Counted from the stretch's first letter, positions 35,035 to 44,303 are shown. The stretch is 64,000 bases of DNA from Ruminococcus sp. (GCA_017441505.1 JAFRXL010000034.1:62001-126000), one strand, 5' to 3'. The notes: generated from the sequence alone by a model not told the origin. Numbers and translations are program-made.

Positions 35035-36714
35035 TTATATTGTGTATTTATAATTTTCAAGACGCTTTTCAAATTCTTCAACAGGCATAGGTTTATCGAA
35101 AAGATAGCCCTGTAAGAAATTGCAGCAATTATCACGGAGTATCTCAACTTGTTCGGGAGTTTCGACTCCTTCTGCAACGCATTCAAGTCCTATAGCCTGA
35201 GCCATTGCGACCACGTATTTGAGCATGACTTTATTCTGGTACTTGTCATCGTCATTTCCGGAAGGAAGAAGACTTTTATCGAGCTTCAAAACGTTCCAAG
35301 GCACTTCCTTTATAAGATTTATTGATGAATATCCTACTCCGAAGTCGTCGACTGATGCATAAAGTCCGTTTTTCTGCAATGAGGTAATTGTTTCCCTTAG
35401 TTTCTGAAAATTATAGTCGGTTATTGTTTCTGTGAGTTCGAGTTCGATAAGTTCATGCGGAACGTTGTGACTGTCGATAATTTCAAGGATATGTTTTGTA
35501 AGATCCATATCCGAGAGATGTCTTCTTGACAGATTTACTGATATACGCACAGCTTTTTTACCTTCATCGAGCCATTTGCGTATATGCGAACAAACTCTGT
35601 CGAGCATATAGAAATCAAGCTTGCATATATCCATGCTCCGCTCTAAAACGCTGATGAATTCAAAGGGATGTATGAGCTTGTCCTCGTGTTTCCAGCGGCA
35701 TAGAGCCTCGGCACCTGCGAGCTTATATCCGTCAAGAGTTACCTTAGGCTGATAGTATACGAGAAACTCGTGATTCTTTAATGCTGTCGGGAAATACGCA
35801 GATATAGCATTGGACTTCTTCTTAGCTTCAAGCAGCTTGTCATCGAAGTAAACGAAGTCTATTTTATCAGATTGTCTTGCGATATGCAGAGCAACGCTAA
35901 TGCGGTCCATAACGTCTGTTGCCGAGTTTACAGCGTTATCAGGTATTTCATATATTCCTGCATTAGCGGAAACAAATACTCTTTCACTGCCGGTATCTCC
36001 CATAAATATACCGGTACCGTTCAGGATGCTGAGTATTTTATTCTGGTTGCCTTTTTTCACGATCAAGGTAAAATTATCTCCGCCGATACGGGATATTATC
36101 TCGCCTGACTCAAGTTCGCTGACGATAGTATTGATGAAACTATGCATTACTTTAGTTCCGTTTTTTCTGCCTATCTGCTGATTGACTACCGAGAATTTCT
36201 TCAGATTCATATATATTGCGGTGTATCTGCTTATTTCTGATCTTGAAATGAGCTGATTCAGATACCTCATATAGTACTTATGGTTATATATATCCATGTC
36301 GTAGTCAAAGTACAGCAGTTTATCAGCTAACTGGACAAAACGGCTGCGGCTGTTAAAGATGAACAGCATATCGAGTATCAGAGCCAATCTTTCTTTTTCT
36401 GCATCGTCCCATGCTGATTCAGATTCTCTTATCCATGCAGTATACACAATTGCTCTGTCATCAACAGTCTGATTACGTCTGCTGATGTATATAGTTTCGT
36501 CGTAATTGCCAATATCATAAAATACTTTTGTTTTGTTATTTTCAATATATTCGTCACTTGGAGTATCGAAAAATGAGACTTCTATGCGTCCTATTCTCAT
36601 AACATCACAAAGATCGGCGATACATTCGTGAGCATCGTCTGCGAGTGTATCATCTTTTTCTTTCATGCTTTTCAAAAATTTATTGAAAGCGATCAAATAT
36701 TCTTTATCTTTCAT
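35035..36714 (-). CDS. GGDEF-EAL protein, probable c-di-GMP phosphodiesterase (paralogue)
   Basis: 559 residues, colinear with the protein at 29657. The cyclase motif is degenerate (GGDNF). The EAL domain keeps AEALCRW, SVNLSRRH, ELTETI, SVDDFGVGYSSI, EGVETPEQ and LQGYLFDKP, so hydrolysis of c-di-GMP is expected. The N-terminal 140 residues differ most from the paralogue, suggesting a different input signal. The start has AGAGGTGG. It is monocistronic. The two genes lie within 6 kb on opposite strands. Confidence 0.9.
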   Translation of the reverse strand: MKDKEYLIAFNKFLKSMKEKDDTLADDAHECIADLCDVMRIGRIEVSFFDTPSDEYIENNKTKVFYDIGNYDETIYISRRNQTVDDRAIVYTAWIRESESAWDDAEKERLALILDMLFIFNSRSRFVQLADKLLYFDYDMDIYNHKYYMRYLNQLISRSEISRYTAIYMNLKKFSVVNQQIGRKNGTKVMHSFINTIVSELESGEIISRIGGDNFTLIVKKGNQNKILSILNGTGIFMGDTGSERVFVSANAGIYEIPDNAVNSATDVMDRISVALHIARQSDKIDFVYFDDKLLEAKKKSNAISAYFPTALKNHEFLVYYQPKVTLDGYKLAGAEALCRWKHEDKLIHPFEFISVLERSMDICKLDFYMLDRVCSHIRKWLDEGKKAVRISVNLSRRHLSDMDLTKHILEIIDSHNVPHELIELELTETITDYNFQKLRETITSLQKNGLYASVDDFGVGYSSINLIKEVPWNVLKLDKSLLPSGNDDDKYQNKVMLKYVVAMAQAIGLECVAEGVETPEQVEILRDNCCNFLQGYLFDKPMPVEEFEKRLENYKYTI

Positions 36715-36922
36715 ATAAAACCACCTCTGATATAATAATGGTTTTTGTATACTACGTCTATTTTACTATACCATAACTAAATGTACATAAGAAAAACATA
36801 ATTTTAATAAACTGTAAATAAATAAAAGAAGTGTAAAATTAATAATGTTAGCATATAAAATATATAACAGAATACCGGATTTGTGTTACTTATCTGACGA
36901 GTTAAGCGTGGTTAAATTATTC

Positions 36923-36951
36923 TTGACAAGGATTTTAGGGTATGTTATAAT
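36923..36951 (+). promoter_or_regulatory. Promoter of aroA-aroC operon
   Basis: Full consensus: TTGACA (36923-36928), 17-base spacer, TATAAT (36946-36951). Confidence 0.85.
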
Positions 36952-36965
36952 AATAAAAAAATAAT

Positions 36966-36997
36966 TCCGCTGAAATGCTGATAAACAGCGGATTTTT
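36966..36997 (+). terminator. Promoter-proximal hairpin with T run in aroA leader (candidate attenuator)
   Basis: Stem TCCGCTG / CAGCGGA followed by TTTTT, starting only about 15 bases after the -10 box. GCTGAA in its left arm (36970-36975) can instead pair with TTCAGC near 37018-37023, a possible antiterminator. Confidence 0.55.
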
Positions 36998-37052
36998 AGG
37001 CTTTATAAGGATCGGATTCAGCCGTGATCGCATCAATAACGGAGGTTAAAAT

Positions 37053-38276
37053 ATGGATATATGTATAACACCCTCTCTGCTTGAGGGCAGGGTAAGGATA
37101 CCGGCTTCAAAAAGCTGTGCTCACAGAGCATTGATATGTGCCGCTCTGGCTGACGGAAAATCAGTTATAAGCGGAGTTACCATGTCTAAGGATATTGAGG
37201 CTACGATAGGTGCAATGACAGCTCTGGGTGCGGCATTTACGGTAAAAGACGATGTGATAACAGTTTCAGGTATAAGTACTCCGAAAAAACAGGCGGTCAT
37301 TGACTGCAATGAAAGCGGTTCGACCCTCCGGTTTATAATGCCGGTCGCAGCGGCTCTGGGAGCTGATGCAGAGTTTATCGGCAGGGGAAGACTCCCTGAG
37401 CGTCCGATAGACATTTATAAAAGGGAACTCAGTGCGAATGGAGTAAAGTTCGTAACTGAAAATATGCCCTATAAGCTCTCCGGCAGACTAAGCGGCGGCG
37501 TTTACCATATAGAAGGTGACGTTTCTTCTCAGTTCGTCACAGGACTTATCTTTGCACTCCCGCTGCTTGAAAATGACAGCGAGATAATACTTACATCTCA
37601 TCTTGAATCACGTCCTTATGTTGACATTACTATAGATATATTGAAAAGGTTCGGCATATTGATCGAGGAGTATGAGGGCGGTTTCCACATCAGAGGCGGA
37701 CAGAAATATAAACCCCATGACGAGGTCATCGAGGGGGATTTCTCTCAGGCTGCTTTCTTCTACGTAGCCGATACCCTCGGCTCTGAGATAGATATAGATA
37801 ATCTCAATATGAACAGCGTTCAGGGAGATAAGAAGATACTTGATATTATCCATGAAATGTGCTATAATAATAACGGATGTTTCAATGCGGATTGTTCGGA
37901 CATTCCCGATCTTGTGCCGATACTTGCTGTTCTTGGAACATTCGGAAAAAAAGAATCAGTGATCTATAATGCTAAACGACTTAAAATAAAGGAAAGTGAC
38001 AGGCTTGCAACTACTGCTGCACTTTTAAACAGTCTGGGCGGAAACGTTCAGGTAACTGATGACGGATTGAAAATAACTCCTGTTGATCGTCTTAAAGGCG
38101 GTATCGTCGACGGTGCCGGCGATCACAGAATAGTTATGGCTGCTGCTATAGCAGCTACAAGAGCTGAAACCGATGTCATCATAAAGGGAGCAGAAGCAGC
38201 CGAAAAGTCCTATCCTGACTTTTTTAAAGACTATACAACACTCGGAGGTAAAGCAAATGTCATCATTCTGGAATAA
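37053..38276 (+). CDS. aroA: 3-phosphoshikimate 1-carboxyvinyltransferase (EPSP synthase)
   Basis: 407 residues. Family motifs are present: RIPASKSCAHRALI near the N-terminus, CNESGSTLRFIMPVAAALG, GRLPERPI, KESDRLA and GDHRIVMAAAIA near the end. It transfers the enolpyruvyl group of PEP to shikimate 3-phosphate in the cytosol, step six of the shikimate pathway. GGAGG lies 7 bases before the ATG. It overlaps aroC by 20 bases and is transcribed from the promoter at 36923. Confidence 0.95.
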   Translation: MDICITPSLLEGRVRIPASKSCAHRALICAALADGKSVISGVTMSKDIEATIGAMTALGAAFTVKDDVITVSGISTPKKQAVIDCNESGSTLRFIMPVAAALGADAEFIGRGRLPERPIDIYKRELSANGVKFVTENMPYKLSGRLSGGVYHIEGDVSSQFVTGLIFALPLLENDSEIILTSHLESRPYVDITIDILKRFGILIEEYEGGFHIRGGQKYKPHDEVIEGDFSQAAFFYVADTLGSEIDIDNLNMNSVQGDKKILDIIHEMCYNNNGCFNADCSDIPDLVPILAVLGTFGKKESVIYNAKRLKIKESDRLATTAALLNSLGGNVQVTDDGLKITPVDRLKGGIVDGAGDHRIVMAAAIAATRAETDVIIKGAEAAEKSYPDFFKDYTTLGGKANVIILE

Positions 38277-39348
38277 CAGGATCTCTATTTCTATATTCGG
38301 CGAAGCTCAGGGTCCGGCAATAGGCGTAACAGTGGATAACCTGCCTTCAGGCGAATATATAGATACAGAAGCTCTTGCTGCATTTATGGCAAGAAGGATT
38401 CCGGAAAAATACGTTACACCTGAATTGAATGACAATGCTATGCCGCATATCATGTCCGGCATTTATAATGACCGTACCACAGGTACTCCGCTATGTGCTT
38501 TTATTCAGAACAGAGTCAGAAAAGCTCCGCAGCACGCTGAGCTTGACAGACTTGCACGTCCCGGACACGCTGATTATACCGGTGCTGTCAGATACAAAGG
38601 CTTCAATGATGTCAGAGAGGACGGTCATTTTTCAGAAAGACTTACCGCTCCGCTTTGTTTTGCAGGAGCTATATGCGGACAGATACTTGAACGCCGTGGG
38701 ATCTATACCGGTGCTCATATACGTCAGATACATAATACAAAGGATAATCCTTTTGATCCGGTCAATATAACCAGAGATGCTGTGCTGAGTGTCAGAAACA
38801 AAGCATTTCCGGTAATAAATGACAGAAAAGGCTGGATAATGGAAGAGGATATTGAAAAGGCAAGAAATGCCGGTGAATCTTTGGGCGGTATCATCGAATG
38901 TGCAGTTGTAAATGTGCCGGCTGGTATCGGTTCACCAATATTCGACGGACTGAAAAATAATATTGCTCAGCTTGTGTTCGGTATCCCGGGAGTCAATGGA
39001 CTTGAATTCGGCTCAGGCTTCACATCTGCCAAAATGGTCGGAAGCCAGAATAATGACCCGTTCTATCTGGACGAACACGGTCATGTGCTGACAAAGACCA
39101 ATAATCACGGAGGTATACTCGGAGGTATATCGTCAGGTATGCCGATAACCCTGAATGTGGCTGTGAATCCTTCTCCGGCTATTGCTAAAGAACAGTCAGC
39201 AGTAGACCTTCACGATATGAGCGAGGGGACTATAGCAGGAATTGAAAATCATGACCCGTGCCTTGTCCCGAGACTTGTTCCATGCGTTGAGGCTGCTGTC
39301 AATATTGCGATACTTTCACATATGATGGATTATCCAAATTTCTGTTAA
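38257..39348 (+). CDS. aroC: Chorismate synthase
   Basis: 363 residues. Motifs include FGEAQGPAIGVTVDNLPSG near the N-terminus, RPGHADYTG, FNDVREDGHFSERLTAPLC, NNHGGILGGISSGMPI and the C-terminal DPCLVPR. It removes phosphate from EPSP to make chorismate and needs reduced FMN. The start lies within aroA, with GGAGG at 8 bases, so the two are translationally coupled. tyrA, which uses chorismate-derived prephenate, lies 13 kb away at 52337. Confidence 0.96.
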   Translation: MSSFWNNRISISIFGEAQGPAIGVTVDNLPSGEYIDTEALAAFMARRIPEKYVTPELNDNAMPHIMSGIYNDRTTGTPLCAFIQNRVRKAPQHAELDRLARPGHADYTGAVRYKGFNDVREDGHFSERLTAPLCFAGAICGQILERRGIYTGAHIRQIHNTKDNPFDPVNITRDAVLSVRNKAFPVINDRKGWIMEEDIEKARNAGESLGGIIECAVVNVPAGIGSPIFDGLKNNIAQLVFGIPGVNGLEFGSGFTSAKMVGSQNNDPFYLDEHGHVLTKTNNHGGILGGISSGMPITLNVAVNPSPAIAKEQSAVDLHDMSEGTIAGIENHDPCLVPRLVPCVEAAVNIAILSHMMDYPNFC

Positions 39349-39357
39349 GGTGATAAT

Positions 39358-39951
39358 ATGCAGGACGAAAACATAATGAAAATGGCTGAAAGAGCTGATA
39401 TAGAGATAAAAGATGTTCCTACGCTGAATATCCTTATCTGCTATCTGCTCTATAAGATCGACAGACCTGTAGAGACTGAACAGCTCTATGAGATCGCTAT
39501 AGGTACGGGAGTTGTGAATTACTTCTATTATCAGGACTCTATCGACTATCTGCTGAAAAATTCACTTATATCATTGTCAGTAAACAGCTCAGGTGCAGAG
39601 TGCTATTCCCTTGAAGATAAGGGACGTGAGTGTGCAAGACGACTTAAAAACTATGCACCTAAGTCCTACAGGGATAAGCTCGTGCTTGCTGCACTGAGAT
39701 ATTTTGCAAGACAAAAGGCTGAACAGGAGATAAAAATCGACTACATTCCTCTTGAAAAGGGATGCTATGTCAATGTCAGATGCCTTGATGCAGACTGTGA
39801 TCTTATGGACCTGAAGCTCTATGCTCCGGATATGACTCAGGCGAAGATGCTCGGAGAAAGAATAATGCTGAATCCTGCCGGTTTTTATGGAAAAATAGTA
39901 GAACTTGCTCTTTCAAATGAGGAAGTCCCATACGATCTAAGTGATAATTGA
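39358..39951 (+). CDS. DUF4364 family protein, winged-helix-like
   Basis: 197 residues. The N-terminus (IKDVPTLNILICYLLYKIDRPVETEQLYEIA...VNYFYYQDSIDYLLKNSLI) reads as a winged helix, and the rest fits DUF4364, a clostridial family without a proven function. A regulatory role is an inference from the fold only. AAGGTG precedes the ATG, 9 bases after the aroC stop, so it is the third gene of the operon and ends at the terminator at 39960. Confidence 0.75.
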   Translation: MQDENIMKMAERADIEIKDVPTLNILICYLLYKIDRPVETEQLYEIAIGTGVVNYFYYQDSIDYLLKNSLISLSVNSSGAECYSLEDKGRECARRLKNYAPKSYRDKLVLAALRYFARQKAEQEIKIDYIPLEKGCYVNVRCLDADCDLMDLKLYAPDMTQAKMLGERIMLNPAGFYGKIVELALSNEEVPYDLSDN

Positions 39952-39959
39952 ATAAATAC

Positions 39960-39992
39960 AAAAGAGCATTGTAATTTACAGTGCTCTTTTTT
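39960..39992 (+). terminator. Terminator of aroA-aroC-DUF4364 operon
   Basis: Stem AAAAGAGCATTGTA / TACAGTGCTCTTTT with one mismatch, followed by a T run. Confidence 0.85.
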
Positions 39993-40050
39993 ATGCATAA
40001 AATATGTGAAAAAAATAACAATAGTTACCTGTATTTTCTTAAAAAAACTA

Positions 40051-40079
40051 TTGAAAATTTTTCTTTGTTATGATACAAT
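40051..40079 (+). promoter_or_regulatory. Promoter of rnf operon
   Basis: TTGAAA (40051-40056), 17-base spacer, TACAAT (40074-40079). The leader would be about 225 bases. Confidence 0.6.
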
Positions 40080-40125
40080 TAAATGTATAGTGCGTTTTTA
40101 AGGAACATATTATTATTTAAAGTTT

Positions 40126-40283
40126 TTGCTCCCCCAACTAAACATTGCCAACCAATGCTCGTCATAAAGAAAATTTTTCAGCGTCAGAAAAACTTGAAAT
40201 GCGTAAGCATTCCTGCGTTCTTCTTCCTTGATAAATTTCCTTTCTGCCTTTGCCTTTTTGGCAAAGTTTAATTGGGGGAGCAA
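40126..40283. repeat. 158-base inverted-repeat element in rnf leader
   Basis: The arms 40126-40151 and 40258-40283 match as inverted repeats at 24 of 26 positions, starting TTGCTCCCCCAA and ending TTGGGGGAGCAA. Inside, AAAGAAAATTT (40166 region) pairs with AAATTTCCTTT (40233 region) and AATGC / GCATT closes a tetraloop near 40197-40212, so the whole element can fold as one long hairpin. Either a MITE-like insertion or a structured leader RNA. Confidence 0.75.
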
Positions 40284-40309
40284 TATAAAAAATCTGTAAG
40301 GAGAAAAGC

Positions 40310-41587
40310 ATGAAGAAACTTAATGGCATAAGGCTAAAACACCGTAAAAATACGGAAAACAGCCAGACTATTGATTTCACTTTGCCGGCAAAAGTCGTGA
40401 TACCTATGTCCATGCACATGGGTGTACCTTGTCAGCCGCTTGTCAAAGTCGGAGATACAGTAAAAGTCGGACAGAAAATCGGAGACTCAGATGCACCTTT
40501 CAGTGTGCCGGTACACTCAGGTGTTTCGGGAAAGGTCACGGCAGTGAGCGATTACCGCAATGCTATGGGAACAGTATGCAAAGCGGTTGAGATAGAAACT
40601 GACGGTGAACAGACTATTTCCGAAGATGTAAAGCCGCCTGTAGTTACAGATAAGGAGAGCTTTATAAAAGCAGTGCGTGAGAGCGGCTCGTGCGGACTTG
40701 GCGGAGCAGGTTTCCCTACTCATATAAAACTTAATCCTAAAACTCCAATAGATACACTTATTATAAATGCCGCTGAGTGTGAGCCGTACATTACTGCTGA
40801 CTACAGAGAGATGCTGGAGTGTCCGGAGGATATAATCGGTGGAATAAATCTGATAAAGAAACAGCTTGGAATAAAAAATGCCAAGCTTGCTATAGAGGCA
40901 AATAAGCCGGAAGCTATAAAGAATTTCACCGAAATGGCTAAAAATGACGACACTATAGACATTGTAACACTTCCGTCAAGCTATCCTCAGGGAGCTGAAA
41001 AAGTCATAATATACAACTCTACCGGAAGGATAGTAAAAGAGGGCGAGCTCCCGTCAGATGAGGGAGTTATAGTTATCAATGTGTCTACAGTAGCTTTTAT
41101 TTACAGATATATGCAGACCGGTATGCCATTGGTCACAAGAAGACTCACAATAGACGGCAATGCAGTTGGTGAGCCTAAAAATGTCCGTGCGATAATCGGC
41201 ACTTCATTCAGGGAACTGCTCGATTTCTGCAAGACGGATATAGACAGCATAAAGAAGCTCATCGGCGGAGGTCCCATGATGGGAATGAGCATCCCTGATA
41301 TTAATATGCCGGTTGTAAAGACTTCAAATGCACTTCTTGCAATAAAGACCTATGACGAGAGAAAAACCTCGAACTGTATCCGCTGCGGACGATGCGTGAG
41401 AGTCTGTCCTATGGGACTTATGCCTGCGGAAATCGATAAGGCATACAAGATAAAGAATATAGATGAATTAAAAGAGCTGAAAGTTATGCTCTGTATGAAC
41501 TGCGGAAGCTGTACATACGTGTGTCCGGCGAATAGAAAGCTTGCAGAGACTAACCAGCTTGCAAAATCGCTTATACCAAGAAAGTAA
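40310..41587 (+). CDS. rnfC: Rnf complex subunit C (NADH-binding, peripheral iron-sulfur protein)
   Basis: 425 residues. Motifs fit the RnfC soluble subunit: a glycine-rich nucleotide/FMN region (GLGGAGFPTHIKL), AAECEPYITADYR, and two ferredoxin-type clusters near the C-terminus, CIRCGRCVRVCPMGL and CMNCGSCTYVCPANR. It passes electrons between NADH and the membrane subunits. The Rnf complex couples ferredoxin:NAD oxidoreduction to Na+ or H+ translocation. AAGGAG lies 7 bases before the ATG. It is the first gene of rnfCDGEAB. Confidence 0.95.
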   Translation: MKKLNGIRLKHRKNTENSQTIDFTLPAKVVIPMSMHMGVPCQPLVKVGDTVKVGQKIGDSDAPFSVPVHSGVSGKVTAVSDYRNAMGTVCKAVEIETDGEQTISEDVKPPVVTDKESFIKAVRESGSCGLGGAGFPTHIKLNPKTPIDTLIINAAECEPYITADYREMLECPEDIIGGINLIKKQLGIKNAKLAIEANKPEAIKNFTEMAKNDDTIDIVTLPSSYPQGAEKVIIYNSTGRIVKEGELPSDEGVIVINVSTVAFIYRYMQTGMPLVTRRLTIDGNAVGEPKNVRAIIGTSFRELLDFCKTDIDSIKKLIGGGPMMGMSIPDINMPVVKTSNALLAIKTYDERKTSNCIRCGRCVRVCPMGLMPAEIDKAYKIKNIDELKELKVMLCMNCGSCTYVCPANRKLAETNQLAKSLIPRK

Positions 41588-41602
41588 GGAGGCAGAAAAG
41601 AC

Positions 41603-42544
41603 ATGAATAAACTTATTGTTTCACCGTCTCCGCACGATGAAAATTATCTTAAAACTTCAACTATAATGCTCAATGTAATACTCGCACTTCTTCCTGCATT
41701 GGGCGTGGGATTTTATATGTTTGGTTTCAGGGCAGTTACGCTCACCGCAGTCTGTATTGCAAGCTGTATGATGTTTGAATACGCTTCAAGAAAGATAATG
41801 GGCAGAAGCAATACTATTTCCGACCTTTCAGCAGTAGTCACAGGTATCATACTTGCAATGAACCTACCGGTCACACTTCCATACTGGATGGCTGTTATAG
41901 GCTGTTTTGCGGCTATAGTTATAGTCAAGCAGCTGTTTGGCGGACTTGGACAGAACTTTGCGAATCCGGCTATAACTGCAAGAATAGTGCTTATGGTATC
42001 TTTCCCGTCAGCAATGACACACTGGATAAAGCCTACAGAGTATGACTATGACGCAGTATCTTCAGCAACTCCTCTTGCTGTCAAAGCCGCAGGCGGTGAC
42101 GCACCTTCGTATATCGATATGTTTATCGGAAAAACAGGCGGATGTATCGGAGAGACCTGTGCTCTTGCACTTCTTCTCGGCGGACTTTATCTTGCTGCAA
42201 GAGGAATAATCTCACTTGCTGCTCCTGTATCGTTTATAGGAAGTCTGTTCCTGCTTTCATGGGCAGGCGGTGATGACCCTGTATTTTCCATACTCGCAGG
42301 CGGTGTGTTCCTCGGAGCTTTCTTCATGGCGACTGATTATGCTACAACTCCTATCACATTCAAAGGAAAGATAGTTTTCGGACTTGGCTGCGGTATAATA
42401 ACATTTGTAATACGTCATTTTGGCTCTTATCCTGAGGGTGTATCATTCTCGATACTGCTCATGAACGTTCTTACTCCTTACATAGAGCAGCTTACAAGAA
42501 CTAAAATATTCGGAGCAAAGGAGGCTGAAAAGAATGAAGGATAA
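41603..42544 (+). CDS. rnfD: Rnf complex subunit D (membrane flavoprotein)
   Basis: 313 residues with about eight hydrophobic segments. Thr in SSATPLAVKA (about residues 151-160) is the covalent FMN site in this family. ATDYATTPITFKGKIVFG and GSYPEGVSFSILLMN are typical. It is an integral membrane subunit carrying electrons from RnfC. It has an AGGAGG site and follows rnfC by 15 bases. Confidence 0.95.
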   Translation: MNKLIVSPSPHDENYLKTSTIMLNVILALLPALGVGFYMFGFRAVTLTAVCIASCMMFEYASRKIMGRSNTISDLSAVVTGIILAMNLPVTLPYWMAVIGCFAAIVIVKQLFGGLGQNFANPAITARIVLMVSFPSAMTHWIKPTEYDYDAVSSATPLAVKAAGGDAPSYIDMFIGKTGGCIGETCALALLLGGLYLAARGIISLAAPVSFIGSLFLLSWAGGDDPVFSILAGGVFLGAFFMATDYATTPITFKGKIVFGLGCGIITFVIRHFGSYPEGVSFSILLMNVLTPYIEQLTRTKIFGAKEAEKNEG

Positions 42545-43061
42545 GGTCAAACCAACATTAGTCCTTACCATAATATGTGTAGCAGCCTCACTTCTGCTTG
42601 TACTTGCCTATGAAATGACTAAGGACAGGATCTCTGAACAGAAAGAAAAGAAATTCAACAGCAGTGTTGAAGCTCTGTTCGGTGAGTGCGACAGTCACCT
42701 TATCAATGATAATTTCGGCAACGACGAAATAGTTGAGATAGCTGTCACATCCGACGGCAAAACTGCTGTTCAGGTTTGTGCGGACGGTTACTCTAAGGAC
42801 GGTATCAACATACTTGTTGGAATAGACGAGAACGGTGCTCTTTCCGGTATCGAATTCGTATCACTCGGAGAAACTCCGGGACTTGGCTCAAAAGTACGTG
42901 ATGAAAGCTCGTTCTGTGAGCAGTTCATAGGTATAAAAGAAGCTCCGGAGGACTTCGATGCTATAAGCGGAGCTACATTTTCTTCAAAGGGCATGAAGCA
43001 CGCAATTTCTACAGCAATGAATGTATATAATGAAAATAAGGAGGCGATCCTCGGTGGCTGA
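42534..43061 (+). CDS. rnfG: Rnf complex subunit G (covalent FMN protein)
   Basis: 175 residues. One N-terminal membrane segment (about 8-25) is followed by an exposed FMN domain. Covalent FMN attaches to Thr in SGATFSS near residue 150; GETPGLGSKV is also characteristic. The start overlaps rnfD by 11 bases, with AAAGGAGG upstream. The end overlaps rnfE. Confidence 0.94.
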   Translation: MKDKVKPTLVLTIICVAASLLLVLAYEMTKDRISEQKEKKFNSSVEALFGECDSHLINDNFGNDEIVEIAVTSDGKTAVQVCADGYSKDGINILVGIDENGALSGIEFVSLGETPGLGSKVRDESSFCEQFIGIKEAPEDFDAISGATFSSKGMKHAISTAMNVYNENKEAILGG

Positions 43062-43728
43062 AAAGAATAATAGTCTTGGAAAAGAACTTACAAAGGGAAT
43101 ATTAAAAGAAAATCCTACCCTTGTAATGCTCCTTGGAATGTGTCCTACACTTGCAGTAACAACTCAGGCAGCAAACGGAATTGGTATGGGACTTGCTACA
43201 ACATTTGTACTTCTCGGCTCGAATATAGTAATATCCGCCCTGAGAAATGTTATCCCCGATAAAGTCAGGATACCTTCATTTATAGTGATCATAGCAAGCT
43301 TTGTAACACTTATCGGATTCCTGCTTGAAGGTTTTGTTCCGGACCTCTACGAAAGTCTTGGAATATACCTCACGCTCATTACCGTAAACTGTATTATATT
43401 CGGCAGAGCTGAAATGTTCGCAAGCAAGAACGGTATCGTAGCATCAGCTTGTGACGCTATAGGAATGGGTATCGGATTCACGATAGCCCTCTTCCTTATG
43501 GGCTCGATAAGAGAAATAATCGGAGCAGGTCAGTGGATGGGAATGAATATTCCTGTACTCCACGATAATCCTATGCTTCTGTTCATCATGCCGGCAGGCG
43601 GATTCTTTACACTTGGAATGATAATCGCTGCTGTAAATAAGATAGCAAATAAGAAACCGCCTCAGGAGCTCGGATGCAGCGGATGTCCTCATGCGGAACA
43701 GTGCGGAAAGGCAGGTGACTGTCAGTGA
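43054..43728 (+). CDS. rnfE: Rnf complex subunit E (integral membrane)
   Basis: 224 residues from the GTG at 43054, which has AAGGAGG at 9 bases; the longer frame from 43021 lies inside rnfG and lacks a site. Six hydrophobic segments are present. GMCPTLAVTTQAANGIGMGLATTFV and GIYLTLITVNCIIFGRAE match RnfE/NqrD, and a C-terminal Cys-rich tail (CSGCPHAEQCGKAGDCQ) is typical of the clostridial form. It pairs with RnfA in the membrane. It overlaps rnfA by 4 bases. Confidence 0.94.
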   Translation: MAEKNNSLGKELTKGILKENPTLVMLLGMCPTLAVTTQAANGIGMGLATTFVLLGSNIVISALRNVIPDKVRIPSFIVIIASFVTLIGFLLEGFVPDLYESLGIYLTLITVNCIIFGRAEMFASKNGIVASACDAIGMGIGFTIALFLMGSIREIIGAGQWMGMNIPVLHDNPMLLFIMPAGGFFTLGMIIAAVNKIANKKPPQELGCSGCPHAEQCGKAGDCQ

Positions 43729-44303
43729 AAGCGTTAATGATAATTCTTCTGTCAGCCATGCTCACAGATAATTTTGTACTCGCTAAATTTATGGGAATAT
43801 GTCCGTTCCTCGGAGTATCAAAAAAGCTCGATAGTGCGACCGGAATGGGACTTGCTGTAACATTTGTAATGCTTTGTGCGACTTTAGTTACATATCCGAT
43901 ACACCACGGAATATTAGTACCTAACGACCTTGAGTACCTTGATACAGTAGTGTTCATTATGGTCATAGCACTTTTTGTGCAGCTCGTTGAGACAATGCTG
44001 AAAAAGTGCATACCTTCACTGTACAGCTCGCTCGGAGTTTATCTGCCGCTTATAACAACAAACTGTGCAGTGCTCGGTGTTACTGTACTGAATATCGATA
44101 ATGACTATACATTTGTACAGTCAATGGTGAATGCACTTGGCGGCGGTCTTGGATTCATGCTTGCTCTTGTTATCTTCTCGGGAGTAAGAAAGAAAATGGA
44201 GTACGCTGACATCCCCGAGACTTTCAAGGGTGTTCCGGCAACTCTTATAGCAGCGTCGATAGTTTCCGTTAGCTTCATGGGCTTTTCGGGACTGTTCAGC
44301 TAA
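43725..44303 (+). CDS. rnfA: Rnf complex subunit A (integral membrane)
   Basis: 192 residues, GTG start overlapping the rnfE stop (GTGA). Six membrane segments in an inverted topology to RnfE. DNFVLAKFMGICPFLGVSKK and LGVYLPLITTNCAVLGV carry the paired conserved Cys residues that hold an intramembrane [2Fe-2S] cluster with RnfE in Rnf/Nqr structures. Membrane subunit. Confidence 0.95.
   Translation: MKALMIILLSAMLTDNFVLAKFMGICPFLGVSKKLDSATGMGLAVTFVMLCATLVTYPIHHGILVPNDLEYLDTVVFIMVIALFVQLVETMLKKCIPSLYSSLGVYLPLITTNCAVLGVTVLNIDNDYTFVQSMVNALGGGLGFMLALVIFSGVRKKMEYADIPETFKGVPATLIAASIVSVSFMGFSGLFS

Larger units (their letters stand above)
36715..37052 (+). other. 338-base gap between GGDEF-EAL gene and aroA
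   Basis: A/T-rich. It holds the aroA promoter (36923-36951), a small hairpin terminator in the aroA leader (36966-36997) and the leader itself. I see no open frame with a ribosome site in the rest. Confidence 0.6.
39952..40309 (+). other. 358-base gap between DUF4364 gene and rnf operon
   Basis: Contains the DUF4364 terminator, the rnf promoter at 40051-40079 and a 158-base element bounded by 26-base inverted repeats (40126-40283) in the rnf leader. Confidence 0.7.
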
